A stretch of DNA of 64,000 nt from Siphonodentalium dalli (GCA_032622095.1 CP136067.1:50443899-50507898); one strand, 5' to 3'; positions 43,901 to 54,383 are shown, counted from the first letter of the stretch. The notes: generated by a model from the letters alone, not told the origin. Program-made: numbers and translations.

Positions 43901-44847
43901 GCACGCTTGTGTAATCATAGGGTCAATGAACAACTTTCATACCGGGGTGTACTAAAAAAAGAAAGAAGACACGAATAAGGCAAATCAAAAAAATTGAGAT
44001 TAACATACCATGCCAACCTATTTTAGTACCCTCCTAAATGATTTTTTATTTGCATATCTTTGATGTAAATTTCTCTCTTATGCCCGAAATTTATGTTTGG
44101 AAGAATAATATAAATAAAACTAATAAAATACTCGCCCTTCCGCCCCATTTGAAAATAAAGTTGAATGTAAGTCCAGCAATTTATTTATATTGGCCTAACA
44201 AGATCTCTGTATCTGTGATTGTTATGTGCTAGGAACCAAGACTGGATCCTGGATTTTACAGGACTTGGCAAATAAGAACATCGCGATGGTCGGATAAACA
44301 AATTTATATGTTTTGAATTGAATAAAAAACACCATTCGAATTTTAATTATCAACCCGATATCACCATTTCAACATTAGATTTCCCGGATCCGTTTCGTAT
44401 TTTAGTCAAATGTTGCGAATTCGCTTTAAGGAACTGTCAATAAGGAACTGAAGAGACACTACCGCGTCAGCAAAAAATGATTTTCACCAATTCCATAAAT
44501 GTGAATTTATGCTGATATTTGGATGGAAAATCACGATTTATGTACAACTCAGACCAGGTAGAGTTGATATGACCCAACGAGCGCATTAAGAACAATTAAC
44601 TTAATTGTCACATGTCAATTGTGGGGAGATAAATGCAATTTTTTCGAACGAAAAATCCAATTGTTCGTTTTAGTGATAGAGCACAGGGGGTGGTCTCTAG
44701 CCAATGAGATGATGGTTTACATAATAACAAAATCTGAAGTTGCCCAACTGTACCTGTTATCTGTTTAGTAGAGGTAATGTATCTAGATCTATTTGTTATA
44801 TTTTAATCAAATTTAATATTACATGGACAGTGATTCCTAGGACTGTG
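40980..44847. repeat. two tandem copies of a repeat, second expanded by insertions
   Basis: The head segment (TTGAATAAAATATTATTTAA and on) occurs at 40981-41300 and 42070-42430. The tail segment (TTTATGTACAACTCAGAC through CAGTGATTCCTAGGACTGTG) occurs at 41740-42069 and 44520-44846. Unit 1 is about 1.09 kb. Unit 2 is about 2.78 kb because about 2 kb of unrelated sequence (42440-44500) lies inside it. A (TAA)n-like stretch follows at 44848-44880. Confidence 0.8.
43697..43800 (-). CDS. PIF1-like helicase, first coding exon
   Basis: On the minus strand an ATG at 43800-43798 opens MNLNKQQAYCLHQVLNGHNI then IVTGQCGTGKTFLLR, ending at a consensus donor GTAAGC (43696-43691). The pattern (LNxxQ, a hydrophobic VLNGHNIIVTG strand, Walker A GxxGTGKT, FLL) is that of the N-terminal motif Q and motif I of PIF1/RRM3-family DNA helicases, superfamily 1B. 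These unwind DNA with 5'-3' polarity and use the Walker A lysine for ATP binding. No continuation was recognised between 43690 and 42440; the minus-strand frames there are not helicase-like. It may be a captured or orphan exon, a short paralogue of the kind common in molluscs, or a Helitron-derived piece. It lies inside the expanded unit 2 of the 40980-44847 repeat. Confidence 0.6.
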
Positions 44848-44880
44848 ATAATAATAATAATATTAATAAATAATAAAAAA

Positions 44881-45177
44881 AAGAGTTTTGTCAGCACTGA
44901 CAGCAGCCTCAGCCTGAGCAGGTCTGACCTCTCAGTCTCACACTCAGTCACAGGTGCCAAATGAGCTAAATAGCTCACGCAGATAAATTGAGCTAAATGT
45001 TAAATGTGATTTCAGTCCACGACTCCACATCCTCAGTACAACTGCATCGAGAACTATCGCAGTGCTAGAGCCCGAAGGCGAAGCTGCATGTGGAGGTCAG
45101 CCGCCAGGCATATATTGCCAACAAGCCCCGCCAGCTATATTATCTCTAATACTCTAATGCCAATGCCAGCCACATAC
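44881..45177. other. flank of the MULE; short palindromic repeat
   Basis: The sequence holds TGCCAAATGAGCTAAATAGC, whose reverse complement occurs at about 53444-53464. No gene is seen. The 8-bp target duplication of the MULE lies at 45178-45185. Confidence 0.4.
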
Positions 45178-45419
45178 AAAAATCTGGCCTCTAGATGTTT
45201 TGTACCTTGGTCGTTTGGTACAAAGACGTTTCGTACACTTATGGTCGATTCGTTCCAATATTTTGGTTGTTTCTTAATCGTACCAATCTTTTTGGTCGTT
45301 TCGTACCATTGTAAAAAAATATTCTAGCGTAACTTTATTTAAGTTTTATTATGATAACGAAATAAAAGTCATACATGAATAATGTTCAACAATAAATGAA
45401 AATGAATGACGCAATCAAT

Positions 45420-45790
45420 CTAATCTTCTGTGGTGACTTCGGTAGCTTCGGTGGTTGTCTTCTTTGGGATGGGAGCAAACAACTCCGCACAGGCTTTCAG
45501 CAGGCTGCTAGTTCTCAGGGTTTCACACTCGTACCGTAGTTGGCTCATAAGCAGAAAAGCTGGGCCTGGTTTCGCCTGTATTGCAATCTTTGGTATCTCT
45601 TCAGTTTCTCTTCCCCGACCAGGTTTATCGTGATTCGTCATATTGGTCGCGGCGGTTTCTTGTCTCAGCATCGGAATCAGACGATAAAACGCAATGTTTG
45701 TCTGCCTGTTTTTGTACTGGATTCGACGATGCCATCCTTCCGTGTCGTTGTTTGTACATATCGATCTTCCAAACACATATAACACCGGAA
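45420..45790 (-). pseudogene. MULE transposase C-terminal fragment
   Basis: The minus-strand frame begins YVFGRSICTNNDTEGWHRRI and continues QYKNRQTNIAFYRLIPMLRQ, ending in TTEATEVTTED. The (F)xRxxxTNNDxEGWHxR block is characteristic of the end of MULE transposases linked to FLYWCH fingers in invertebrates. It should directly continue the fragment at 47390-47530 (RWIDSATFPIATWCV), but the two are separated by about 1.6 kb that contains ORF copy c. Confidence 0.7.
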
Positions 45791-47388
45791 TTTTGGTGAT
45801 GGGGAGATCAGCTCACGTACTAGTATGGTACAGGTAGATCAGTAGTTGTAGAAAACTTGGATATGTTCATATATTTATTATTCACTCATAGTAGTTCAAG
45901 TGGAATATGATAATAACAATCAATAGTAGAAACAAATGTCAGATCCCGTACGAAATAACATAATAAGCAGTAAGACTTGAATCGTTCTCCTTCCTTCCTT
46001 TTTCCTTTCGGTTAGTAGGTTTGGAGTTTGGGATGATTCCCGGGAAGATTTGGTAGGGCAGTATGCCCTCCCTACAACCCGCGTGTTGGATGCTGATTTG
46101 TTGCTGAAGAGCGTTATTGACTTTCATGCCCCCGAAGCAGAAAGCGATCTAGACTTTGATTTTCTTTTTCTTCTTTTGTCGTTTGGAGTCTTCGTAAGCC
46201 ATGCATGCTGCGGAGATTCTAAGTTGTTCTGCGACGTCGTCTGTCATACATATGCTGAACATCATCTGACGATATTCATTATCCGACCCAACATGGAAAT
46301 GTTGGGTTTGCTGTTGATGTTGCTCTTGTTGTTGCTGGTGGTGGAGATGGGGGACACCGGTATGTGTTGGTACTCCGGTGTCACAGGTGTAAATGTGTCC
46401 ATCTCTACCTCAAAGTCAGCGGCAGGAGCGTCGGGGGTGATATCCGCTTTCCTGTCTCCGTTGACCTCGGTGACGATAGCAGAGACAACCGGGGTGACAT
46501 CGGCGTCTTTGCTTCTGGTGGTGGTGTCGTCGGGTTGAGGCCGAGTGGGGGGAGCTGGGCGTCTCTCAGCTCTCCCATTCGCTTTCCATGCAGCAAGTCT
46601 CTCGGCATCTCTTTTTTTCCTTGATGACGTTTTCTTCTTTTTCTTTTTCATCTTTTGTCGAGGTTTCCGTGCTGATCTGGTGTTTTCTGGTCCGGTAGTG
46701 AGCCCTGAAGAGGGCTGTGCCGGGCCTGATGGAAAATCCAGAATCGGCTGGTATCCGCATGAAGTGTCCAGCTCAGACAAGGCGTGACATGCATGGCGTC
46801 CAGCATATTAGTGACACTAATTGGTATTAGCGGTGGCGAGTTCATCCTGAGAGGTGGCGATCCAAGCTCTCTGGAGGTCCGACTGCTAATCAATGAATGA
46901 ATCAATGAATGAATGAATATGGAATGATTCCTTTCGGTTACTAATAAAATCTGGTTTATATACCAGTGCATAATAAGGTAATGAGAAAATAAAGGACGTA
47001 TTTAACAAAAGAAATGAGCTTGACAGCAGTAGCTTAGGGGCATAGTATTATGCGGCTGGTCAATAGAAGAACAATACACAGGTAATTAAGAAAGCAGGTG
47101 TTAAGATATGAATAATAAAGATTAGGATTTAAATGACCTGGCCAGCAAGAGAATGAGATTTATTAGCCCCAAGTCATGACAGCTTTGGGTTTCAGAAATA
47201 TGTTGTAGTTAACAAGATTACTATAATGAACTATTATGCAATAATATTAGCCTGTCATGACTTGTTACTGAATCAAGTGAAATGGATAGAGAAAGCTTTG
47301 GAAATAGAGAAAATATAGGAAAATAGTAGATACAATTTTGAGAATAGATTTATACACAAAATCAGCCCGGTGACACACACACCATGTT
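45791..47388. mobile_element. possible nested insertion carrying ORF copy c
   Basis: The segment splits the MULE transposase between ...IATWCV and FGRS.... Its ends on the plus strand are AACACCGGAATTTTGGTG (left) and CACAAAATCAGCCCGGTGAC (right), which are imperfect inverted copies sharing ACCGG and ATTTTG. The exact borders and target duplication cannot be fixed because GTGTGTG repeats sit at the junction. An intron is less likely: there is no good acceptor at the left junction. Confidence 0.4.
46262..46900 (-). pseudogene. unknown basic ORF, copy c
   Basis: The minus strand encodes a tryptophan-containing segment (PCLSWTLHADTSRFWIFHQA, about 46810-46750 in one frame). After a frame change comes a basic block KKKKKKTSSRKKRDAERLAA (about 46650-46590), then ERRPAPPTRPQPDD, DADVTP and DAPAADFEVEMDTFTPVTPE and HIPVSPISTTSNN. 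The same order of blocks is found in copies a (49316-50041) and b (48511-49073). The frame change between the W segment and the basic block suggests decay. The function is unknown: a short aromatic, strand-like module with a basic, possibly nucleic-acid-binding linker and a Pro/Thr/Ser-rich acidic tail. Confidence 0.55.
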
Positions 47389-47540
47389 GCAATTGGAAAT
47401 GTCGCTGAATCTATCCATCTATGTAGGTAAACAGTAACTGACTGCAGGATGGTCGCGCAATTTCGAGAAGGCAGGCTCAATGTGTTCTGTTCAAAGGAAT
47501 TAATGGCAGTGCGAAGAGCTTCCTGAGTTGTCTGTAACGA
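47389..47540 (-). pseudogene. MULE transposase fragment (region before the C-terminus)
   Basis: The minus-strand frame reads TTQEALRTAINSFEQNTLSL, PSRNCATILQSVTVYLHRWI and DSATFPIATWCV. In FLYWCH-linked MULE proteins a similar helix-rich stretch precedes (F)xRxxRTNNDxEGWH, often as W(I/V)xSxxWPxxxW. It starts right after an AG preceded by a T-rich run (about 47540), so it may be an exon. The DDE catalytic region that should come before it is absent; the 47540-47770 stretch is AT-rich and non-coding. Confidence 0.6.
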
Positions 47541-47789
47541 AAGATTAAAACATACATATACCAGTATATACATGTAAATGTCAACAATATCATTATCATA
47601 AAGTTTAAACATTAAAGATTAAACATACATATATATATATAAATGTCAACAATATATATATTATAAAGTTATCTATTTTATGATTTTCAACTATTTTTTA
47701 CCGTAATTTTTCATAATTTTATAATAAAAGTAAGTAATTTAATTTCCATGTAATATTCCATATCTCGAGTTATCCCTTCTATACATTAA

Positions 47790-48260
47790 TATTGTAATAA
47801 GGAAGCCGACGTCTGTGATAAAGGTGTTGTTCCGTGGCTCTTTTGGTTTGATTCGTTGTTGGTGTCTGTTTGCCTGTCGTATGAGATTTTCCGGTTTTGG
47901 CAGGTTTGGCGCGATGTTGTCTATCTGTGTCGCTAGCTGTCATAGTTTTGCAGAAAGCTCAATGTCTAGGACGTTATCTGGTCGGTGATTATGTTGCTGA
48001 TGGCCCTCTTTATAGGACAACCACTTGTCTTTGGTCGGTTGGAACACCACCAGTAAGTTGATACGTTGGTAACTCGTTTCATGGTATAGGTGTAGTCGTC
48101 GTTTCTCACCAACTTGGGTGTGCCTCTCTTTGTACCACCTTCTACTTTCTTGTATGTTTGATGGTGGTCAATGTCCATTGGCGTAGGTTCTTCGAGTAGA
48201 AGGGAAGGCTCGTCGTGGTCAGAAGGGCAGTCGAAGGTCTTATTAATATGGAATGTGGAG
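47790..48260 (-). pseudogene. FLYWCH zinc finger of the MULE transposase, frameshifted
   Basis: The minus strand encodes DHDEPSLLLEEPTPMDIDHH, then GGTKRGTPKLVRNDDYTYTM, then YWWCSNRPKTSGCP. In another frame follow GHQQHNHRPDN and, after a stop, PKPENLIRQANRHQQRIKPK and EP. The TPKLxxxxYxYxxxxxxxxxxYWxC...GC...H.H pattern is a FLYWCH finger (C, C, H, H ligands visible). The LPKPENLxRxANRxxQxxxPKEP linker is typical of the FLYWCH-MULE proteins of molluscs and annelids. A deletion with a frameshift lies just after GCP (about 48010), and a TGA breaks the linker at about 47945. It served as the DNA-binding module of the transposase and is now non-functional. Confidence 0.75.
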
Positions 48261-48510
48261 TTTAGAATAAGGTGGTTTCGTGTTTGTTTAGTTTTTATAC
48301 ATTTCCACAGAGAACCAGGTATACTAAAATTTTGTAGCCCAGTAGAACATTTTCGTCGACATATTACGATTTTACCAAATTTATAATTATTGTGCGTTTG
48401 CGCACATCTATTACGCAAGTCGATGATCACATACCGATCTACCCGAATACATGTTGTCGGTGTCTTAGGCAATATATATGTGGAACAAGACAATATGTCA
48501 ATTTATAAAT

Positions 48511-49073
48511 TTAATAGGAAACGCGCATAATGCGCGAACTGTAAAACGATGTGCTCTGGGCAAAGCGGATCGGGCTGGTGGTGGAGATGGAGCTGGCCGA
48601 GGACTCCGGGCCTATGTAATCCGGCGTCCTCGGGATGTAAGTCTCCATCGGGAGTGATGCTGGATCTAGTGGTGAGTCCAGCTTCACTTCGAAGTCGGCG
48701 ACAGGGACGTCCGGGGTGGTAACATCGGCATCCCTGCGTCTGGTGGTGGTGTCGGCAGAGGCCAAGTGGGGGGAGCTGGGCGTCTTTCAGCTCGCCCCTG
48801 CCTCCACTTGGCCCTCCTGTCCGCATCCCTTCTTCTATGGGAGGGGGTCTTCTTTCTTCTCCGCTTCCTCTTCTCTCCTCGATCCCCAGGTTGCTGGTGG
48901 TCTCCAGCAACCGGGTTACGGCCGGCAGAGGGTCCTTGTGTTGGTGTAACCCGGTATGTCAAAAACAAGTCAACCTGGCTGCCTGACCGGTGTAAATTCC
49001 AGGTCAGGCAGTGATCCAGGTTGATTGAGCTCAGCACGAGCCTGACTTCAGCAGGGATTGTAGACGAATCCAT
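48511..49073 (-). pseudogene. unknown basic ORF, copy b
   Basis: Blocks in order: VLSSINLDHCLTWNLHRSGS and QVDLFLTYRV; a linker; KRKRRRKKTPSHRRRDADRR; ERRPAPPTWP; then, in a second frame, DTTTRRRDADVTTPDVPVAD, FEVKLDSPLDP and TPDYIGPESSASSISTTSP. One frameshift near 48765-48750 separates the halves. The best parallel to copies a and c is the KTPSxxxRDADR motif and the (T)PxxP-FEVxxD and TPxYxxxxxSxxS blocks. It lies between copy a and the FLYWCH region on the same strand. Confidence 0.55.
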
Positions 49074-49315
49074 TGTCCGCTGAAGTCAGTAATCCAATCG
49101 CTAGATAGTCGATGTCCAGGAGTGCTCAAGCCGGGACATCTTATCCTACCGGCGGACAGAGCTCGAATGTGAATGCCTTGCTTGAAGGGAGTGGTTTGGG
49201 GTGGCTGGCCCCGGGATTGTCGAAAGGGCAGAGAGGCCCTTTCCTTAATCCCTCATTTAATGCCTTTATTTGAGAATAACAAAACAAAAAATTAAGCATT
49301 TTTTTTATGTTGACT

Positions 49316-50041
49316 TTATCTTTTGTTTTTCCTTTTCTTCTTTGCATTCGTTTTTTCGGTTGATGATTGAGGAGATGGAGGAGATTTCTGTTGATGTTGT
49401 CGCATGAAGAATTTTCTATCTGTCTCTTCCTTAATTCGGTTGGAGTTAGCCCTTCTCTCCTCCACAGAGCGAGTGTCGTCTGTGCTGATGTTGTTGTTGT
49501 TGCTGGCGGCGGAGCTGGGGGACACCGGGATGTGATGGTACTCCGGTGTCCGTGGTGGCAAGCTATCCAGTTCCACCTTGAAGCAGGCGGCAGGAACAGC
49601 AGGGGTGGTTTCCTGCTCCCTTCTTCCGCTCGCCTCGATGATGACTACAGGGACCTCCGGCAGATCAACGGAGTCCCTGTTAGCTGTAGTGATGTCATCT
49701 GTCTCCAAGCGGGCCGGGTTGTCTGGGCGTCTCTCAGACAAGTCCGACCTACTGGCTGCGACACTTGACGGCTGGACCACACAGGGAGGGGTGACCGGCA
49801 GATCAACGGTCACCCCCTTCTTCTTTTTCCATTTCGCTCGTCGATCAGCGTCCCTTTTCTTTCTTGAAGGCGTCTTTTTCTTTGTGGGTCCCTTCTTCCC
49901 ACTCTTCATTGGACAGCGGGTGGTCTTGGAGTTGGTGTCCCGGGCCTGCGATCTCTGGATGCCAGTATCTTCAGTCCGGAACTCCAGGCAAAGGGTCAGG
50001 TATCCCCTGCTAGACTGGAGACTCCAGTTAGCAATGTCCAA
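49316..50041 (-). CDS. unknown basic ORF, copy a (intact frame, 241 residues)
   Basis: A single open frame starts MDIANWSLQSSRGYLTLCLE (a short aromatic strand-like module), then KKGPTKKKTPSRKKRDADRR and AKWKKKK (strongly basic). It continues with SERRPDNPARLETDDITT, VPAACFKVELDSLPPRTPEY and HHIPVSPSSAASNN, and ends in a charged tail KKKRKNKR. It is the only one of three copies in this MULE with no frame break. Proteins with a W-S-L strand module followed by a KKSPSRxxRDxxR linker are, as I recall, widespread and uncharacterised in cnidarians, molluscs and amphioxus; that is memory, not a search result. It could be an accessory protein of the transposon, a captured host gene, or a gag-like nucleic-acid binder. 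The basic C-terminus could act as a nuclear signal. Confidence 0.6.
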   Translation of the reverse strand: MDIANWSLQSSRGYLTLCLEFRTEDTGIQRSQARDTNSKTTRCPMKSGKKGPTKKKTPSRKKRDADRRAKWKKKKGVTVDLPVTPPCVVQPSSVAASRSDLSERRPDNPARLETDDITTANRDSVDLPEVPVVIIEASGRREQETTPAVPAACFKVELDSLPPRTPEYHHIPVSPSSAASNNNNISTDDTRSVEERRANSNRIKEETDRKFFMRQHQQKSPPSPQSSTEKTNAKKKRKNKR

Positions 50042-50914
50042 TACCCACTCCTTTGCACTGCGGCCAACACGGCGTCAGGGATTAAATCCATAAGCCTAAT
50101 TCAAAACCGTTTCACTGGCGTTAAGCACGGGGGCAGCTGCACCCGGAGGCGCGGCCACACGACTCACCCGTGCTCAATGCTCTGACAAAAGAGGAACTAA
50201 TAAGGTCGAAGCAATCACGACCATTTCGCTCCACTCTCTGCCAGAATGCCTTGCTCTTGCGATCCGCATCATTTATAGGAGTCAAGAAAAACAACATGCG
50301 CGAATGCCGTAAAAACAAACCGTATGAAGTGTGAACTTGTTGATTAGTGCTTCTAAAGACTAATCACTGACTACTATTTTGTTGTAACAACATGTCTGTG
50401 TGCGGTATAATTTATGAAACACAAGAAAAACAAAATTTTGACACATCAGCAAAGTGTGAAATCACTGATGAGCGCTTCTAAAGAGTAATCAGTGATCGAC
50501 AACCCTTCGCTGTAAAAACATACCAAGTATACTGAACAGACCTGGTACTGCCGATTTCATGATAACTAGTATATGCCTGATAACTAGTATATGCACAAAT
50601 AATGGTATTAATAATTTAATAGACATCTTTTCATTCAATACTAGTAATTTTTCAGATGGTACGAAACGACCAAAATGATTGGTACGAAACAACCAAAATA
50701 TTGGTACGAATCGATTAAAGTGTATGAAATGTCTTTGTACGAAATGACCAAGGTACGAAACGTTCAGCACCCAAAAATCTCTGCCACCGGAATTTCATGG
50801 GCTTATATGTCAAGAACAACTGTAATGTGAATCACAAAGAACTAAACCGCATTGCCTAAATTGCAGCCAATAGGCAATACGCCATGGATTATATTATATA
50901 TAACAAACAATATG

Positions 50915-51345
50915 TAATCGGGATTCATGATTACATGGCTATTGGCATATAATCGTGACCACAGGTGACAATGGAATGTTCGATTGAATATCAGAATATT
51001 GGATATCATCTAATCCCATATCCCATACCGGTATATGTCAAATATAGCGAATTATCAAAATATGAAGTACAACGAAAAAGAGAAATAGGATATACAGCGA
51101 AATAGCGGAATAAACAGGAATAGAAAATAGGAAATTATTATTAACGAAATAATGGAGATAAATGAAGAAGTGTTTTTTAACGAAATAACGGAAATATTTG
51201 AAAAAGTAAAAAAAAAAAAAGAAGCGTTCCCCTAACCTCCCCCACACCCTTCAGATTAAATATAATACTCAATCGAACCTCGCGTGCCTCCTGTGGTTAT
51301 GATTATATGCCAATAACCATGTAATTATGAACCCCAATTAGATAT
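50915..51345. mobile_element. MITE with about 60-bp inverted ends
   Basis: The left end (GGATTCATGATTACATGG and TATTGGCATATAATCGTGAC) and the right end (GTTATGATTATATGCCAATA and CCATGTAATTATGAACCCC) are reverse complements with a few mismatches. The core is AT-rich, with a run of A at about 51207-51219. No coding capacity was seen. The target duplication is unclear. Confidence 0.65.
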
Positions 51346-54178
51346 ATTTTGGTAGTCAAACATGTGCGTATTAGGTGATATTGGCATACTCGCATGGACA
51401 CGGCATGGTTGTTATATTATCAGAACACCCGGGCATATCAATGCTTTCATATCAATGAATGGGAGCATCCATTCAGTATTTAAAGGGTTAAAGTATAAAC
51501 TGTTTATTTCGACACGACTCAGTCTGAGACATCACTGGCATTTGTCAATATATCACATAACCTGTAGAAGAGAATAGAAAATAGTTTGAAATATTATATC
51601 GTTACTGTCGGATTCATCATTCAATGATGCATGCATATATCGCAAGATGCCAGTGATGATAGCAGTCTGAAATCAACAAAAGTCCCAATGTAACATATAC
51701 CGATTAGATGGGAAACTACATACATGTAGTACATGTACATCCATGCCAGTTCTTTGTGTATTTTCACCATAATGGAAAAGCCCAATGTTCACCAAAAAGC
51801 ACGTGTGGTCTGGAATTATACGGGTTCACCACAGACTCTAAAACCAACGGGGTCTATAGCTGGGATTATGAAAATTTTTGGAAATAAAAATAAGTTGAAT
51901 ACGCTCAGCGTGCTGAGCCATCATATTTTGTCAACCGCGAACGTTGCGACTGAGTCGGCTTAGCTATCTAACCAGCCACGAAATTGGTTGAGCCAGCTTC
52001 AAAAACTATTTGTCATGCCTTCGAGGTCTACGCGATGCTAATTGACTTTCATTAGTTACTAGACCACACAAAAGCAGAAACACCACACAGAAACACCTTT
52101 GCCTTTGGTATAACTAATTAAACAGACACGGTGCGATCAAAGGTGATTTAATTTAAAACTTTTAGGAATTTGATTTAACATCTTATCGAACTTACGAATT
52201 GTGTACATAAAAATGCCACTTCTTGCTCTGCACATGAATTTACCTGGAATGTATTTCTGAATGTTGAGGACACAAGGTTACAACGTCTTGTCCGATTGGA
52301 TAAACTGGCATCCATTTACGAGAAATATATTAAACACTATTTTCTCTTAAGGATTTTAATGAAAACATGGGTAAATTGTTAATCAAATATCACGTAAAAG
52401 ATATCAAGATTGTTGTGAGTATATGAACAAAAGGTATTTTTGTAAAGCTCATTGTTAGGTTGGTCCAGTAAAAGTCAATTCGCTTCGCGATAATGTGATG
52501 CTTGTGTTGAAATGGACTTAAATAACATAAAAATTTAGCTCAATTTAGCTATGTCTTTGATCTCAAGTTAATTAACTAAAAGCATATAAGAACCACAACA
52601 TACAATGGATACAATGACTTTTATAACAGTAGCAATATTAAAAGCCGACATAAAAAAAATTATTGGGTTGGAAAGACACATTGTCACACTCAGTGTCAAG
52701 CGTACTCTATATAGCAGTAATAAATGTTACGTCAGAGCTCATGTCATGTGATTTGCACACGTTCTGCATGCCTGCTTTCTTTGTATTTTATACAGTACCG
52801 ATAAAAAAAAGTTGGTGTAAACTCAAAAGCCGTTCCGCAGACGGAGATGACTACATGATGGATTCGTATAATGGGATAATTTTGCATTCATTGGATAGGG
52901 AATAAATACCCTGATAATAACTATTAATATTTTAATTTGTTTTGTTTTAATTAAACATTTCTTTGATACAGACCTTGTTTTGAGGTAAAAGGTCCGCACT
53001 GCTCGTCGCAGGGACTGCAAAAACTCACATGTTTTCACGGTTGTAGCTCAGTATTCAGCCCCCCCCCCCCCATAATGACTTACCGATGTATATTGTGCAT
53101 TTTCAGGGAAATAGTCTGTCAGAAAGTTGGGACTTACAGACGGAAATCTACGGTAAATTAAAATGCGAGAGTCTGATTACTAACAACATTCGCCAACAAA
53201 GCGTTACCCAGGATGGTGCAGACAACTGTGTACGTGGTCCGCGCTATTGATCATGTCTTATACGGACACCAAGTGTAGGATTCCTTCCAATCTGTAAATC
53301 ATCAGTGATCGCTCATCCTGAGTAAAAAGGGGACTGAGCTAAGTCTGTGACTATTTTGTGACCAATGTTACATGTATGTCAAGATTGGGGAAGGGAATGA
53401 GGCCGCTGGACGGCCTGCCGTAGTAGCGGAAACCCTGGCTCATGAGCTATTTAGCTCATTTGGCACAGGTGCCCGACCTGTATCAGTCTCAGTCAGTTTC
53501 ACCAGCTCAAAATCTCTCTCACCCTCGTTTCTGGGATTGGAAATGTGAAAAATCAGCTACAATAGCTGAAATCAGCTACCATTGCTGAATTCAGCTATAG
53601 ATTACTAGATTATACTCTCCACCATGCAACTAATTTATTATTGCTAGTTTATGCTACAAGACAGCACTCAGCAGACAAAATGCTTATCAATACTAGGTTA
53701 CTGATGACAATGTCATAATCGAAGGACTTCCTAACTTAGGTACATATACAACAAATGATTGGGCATAGTTACTTTGACAAAGTGATGCCACATCACAGTA
53801 ATTTGAGTAAACAACAGTCAGTTTTTTCTAAAAGTAAAATGATACAGCATTGCATTGATGCATACTAAGATTACATTGGAGCAGGCATTACAAATTCTCT
53901 CTTCTGTTAAATAATAAAATATAGACCCGCTTAAATTACATAATGATAATGAAGGCCACCCCAGACTTGAGCAATCGAGCTTAGGAATTGGAAGCTGACT
54001 TGAGCAATCATGCCTAGCTGTCTGCGCTATCACAGACAGGTCATGCCATCCGAGGTTGGAAGAATATTTATTGAAAAATTTACTAATTACGCCCGACTAT
54101 ATTTCATTAAATTATACCCTTTTGAAATTATTTGAAGTATTTTTATATTGAAAAATTCACTAATTATGCCTGACTATA
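51346..54178. other. no gene recognised; scattered short repeats
   Basis: Positions about 51520-51545 and 51640-51662 form a short inverted repeat (CATCACTGGCAT / ATGCCAGTGATG). A C-run lies at about 53059-53072. Positions 53548-53620 are a diverged copy of the terminal region of the 25987-27200 element (CAGCTACAATAGCTG, TATACTCTC). At 54055-54170 a unit of about 95 bp with GAAAAATT(T/C)ACTAATTA(C/T)GCC occurs twice. Plus-strand frames at 51733-51963 and 52663-52905 have no assignable domain. Confidence 0.45.
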
Positions 54179-54381
54179 CAGTACTGCCTAGGCTAAGTAA
54201 TCGACTCCTTAACCACAGCAGAATTATGGGCAACTTTTCAGGATTTAGTAGGAAATATGGCTTGTTGCCATTCATCGGAAAGCTCTCAGTTAATTCTGCT
54301 GTGGTTAAGGAGTCACTAAATCCTGAAAAGTTACCCATAATTCTGCTGTGGGTAAGGAGTCGATTACTTAGGGAATTACTG
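54179..54381. mobile_element. hairpin MITE, Tc1/mariner-like (TSD TA)
   Basis: The ends CAGTACTGCCTAGGCTAAGT and TTACTTAGGGAATTACTG are inverted. TA flanks at 54177-54178 and 54382-54383. The insertion cuts the phrase ...GACTATATTTCATTAAATT..., whose uninterrupted form is preserved nearby at 54095-54115, confirming the TA duplication. The element is a second copy of the 3255-3467 MITE with an internal rearrangement. Confidence 0.85.
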
Positions 54382-54383
54382 TA

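Larger units (their letters stand above)
45186..50772 (-). mobile_element. Mutator-like (MULE) transposon with minisatellite TIRs, 8-bp TSD
   Basis: The 5,587-bp element is flanked by AAAAATCT at 45178-45185 and 50773-50780. The ends (GGCCTCTAGATGTTTTGTACC-like at left; right, in reverse, GGGTGCTGAACGTTTCGTAC) pair base for base with several mismatches. TIRs of about 110-120 bp are made of repeats of about 25 bp containing GGTACGAAACGACCAAAAT. On the minus strand lie, in order: ORF copies a and b, a FLYWCH zinc finger, a MULE middle fragment, ORF copy c and the MULE C-terminal fragment. The TSD length and FLYWCH/MULE content agree on the Mutator superfamily. The catalytic core is missing, so the copy is not autonomous. 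Confidence 0.85.

Noticed and set aside
41735-44846. LTR retrotransposon, from two direct repeats of about 330 bp spaced 2.8 kb apart
   Set aside because: There is no primer-binding site, polypurine tract or gag-pol between them, and the head segment is duplicated too, so tandem units explain it better.
46050-46538. Plus-strand 162-residue ORF and the others at 46364-46787, 49367-50093
   Set aside because: Antisense shadows of the basic ORF copies; hydrophobic runs arise from the reverse of Lys/Asp-rich codons.
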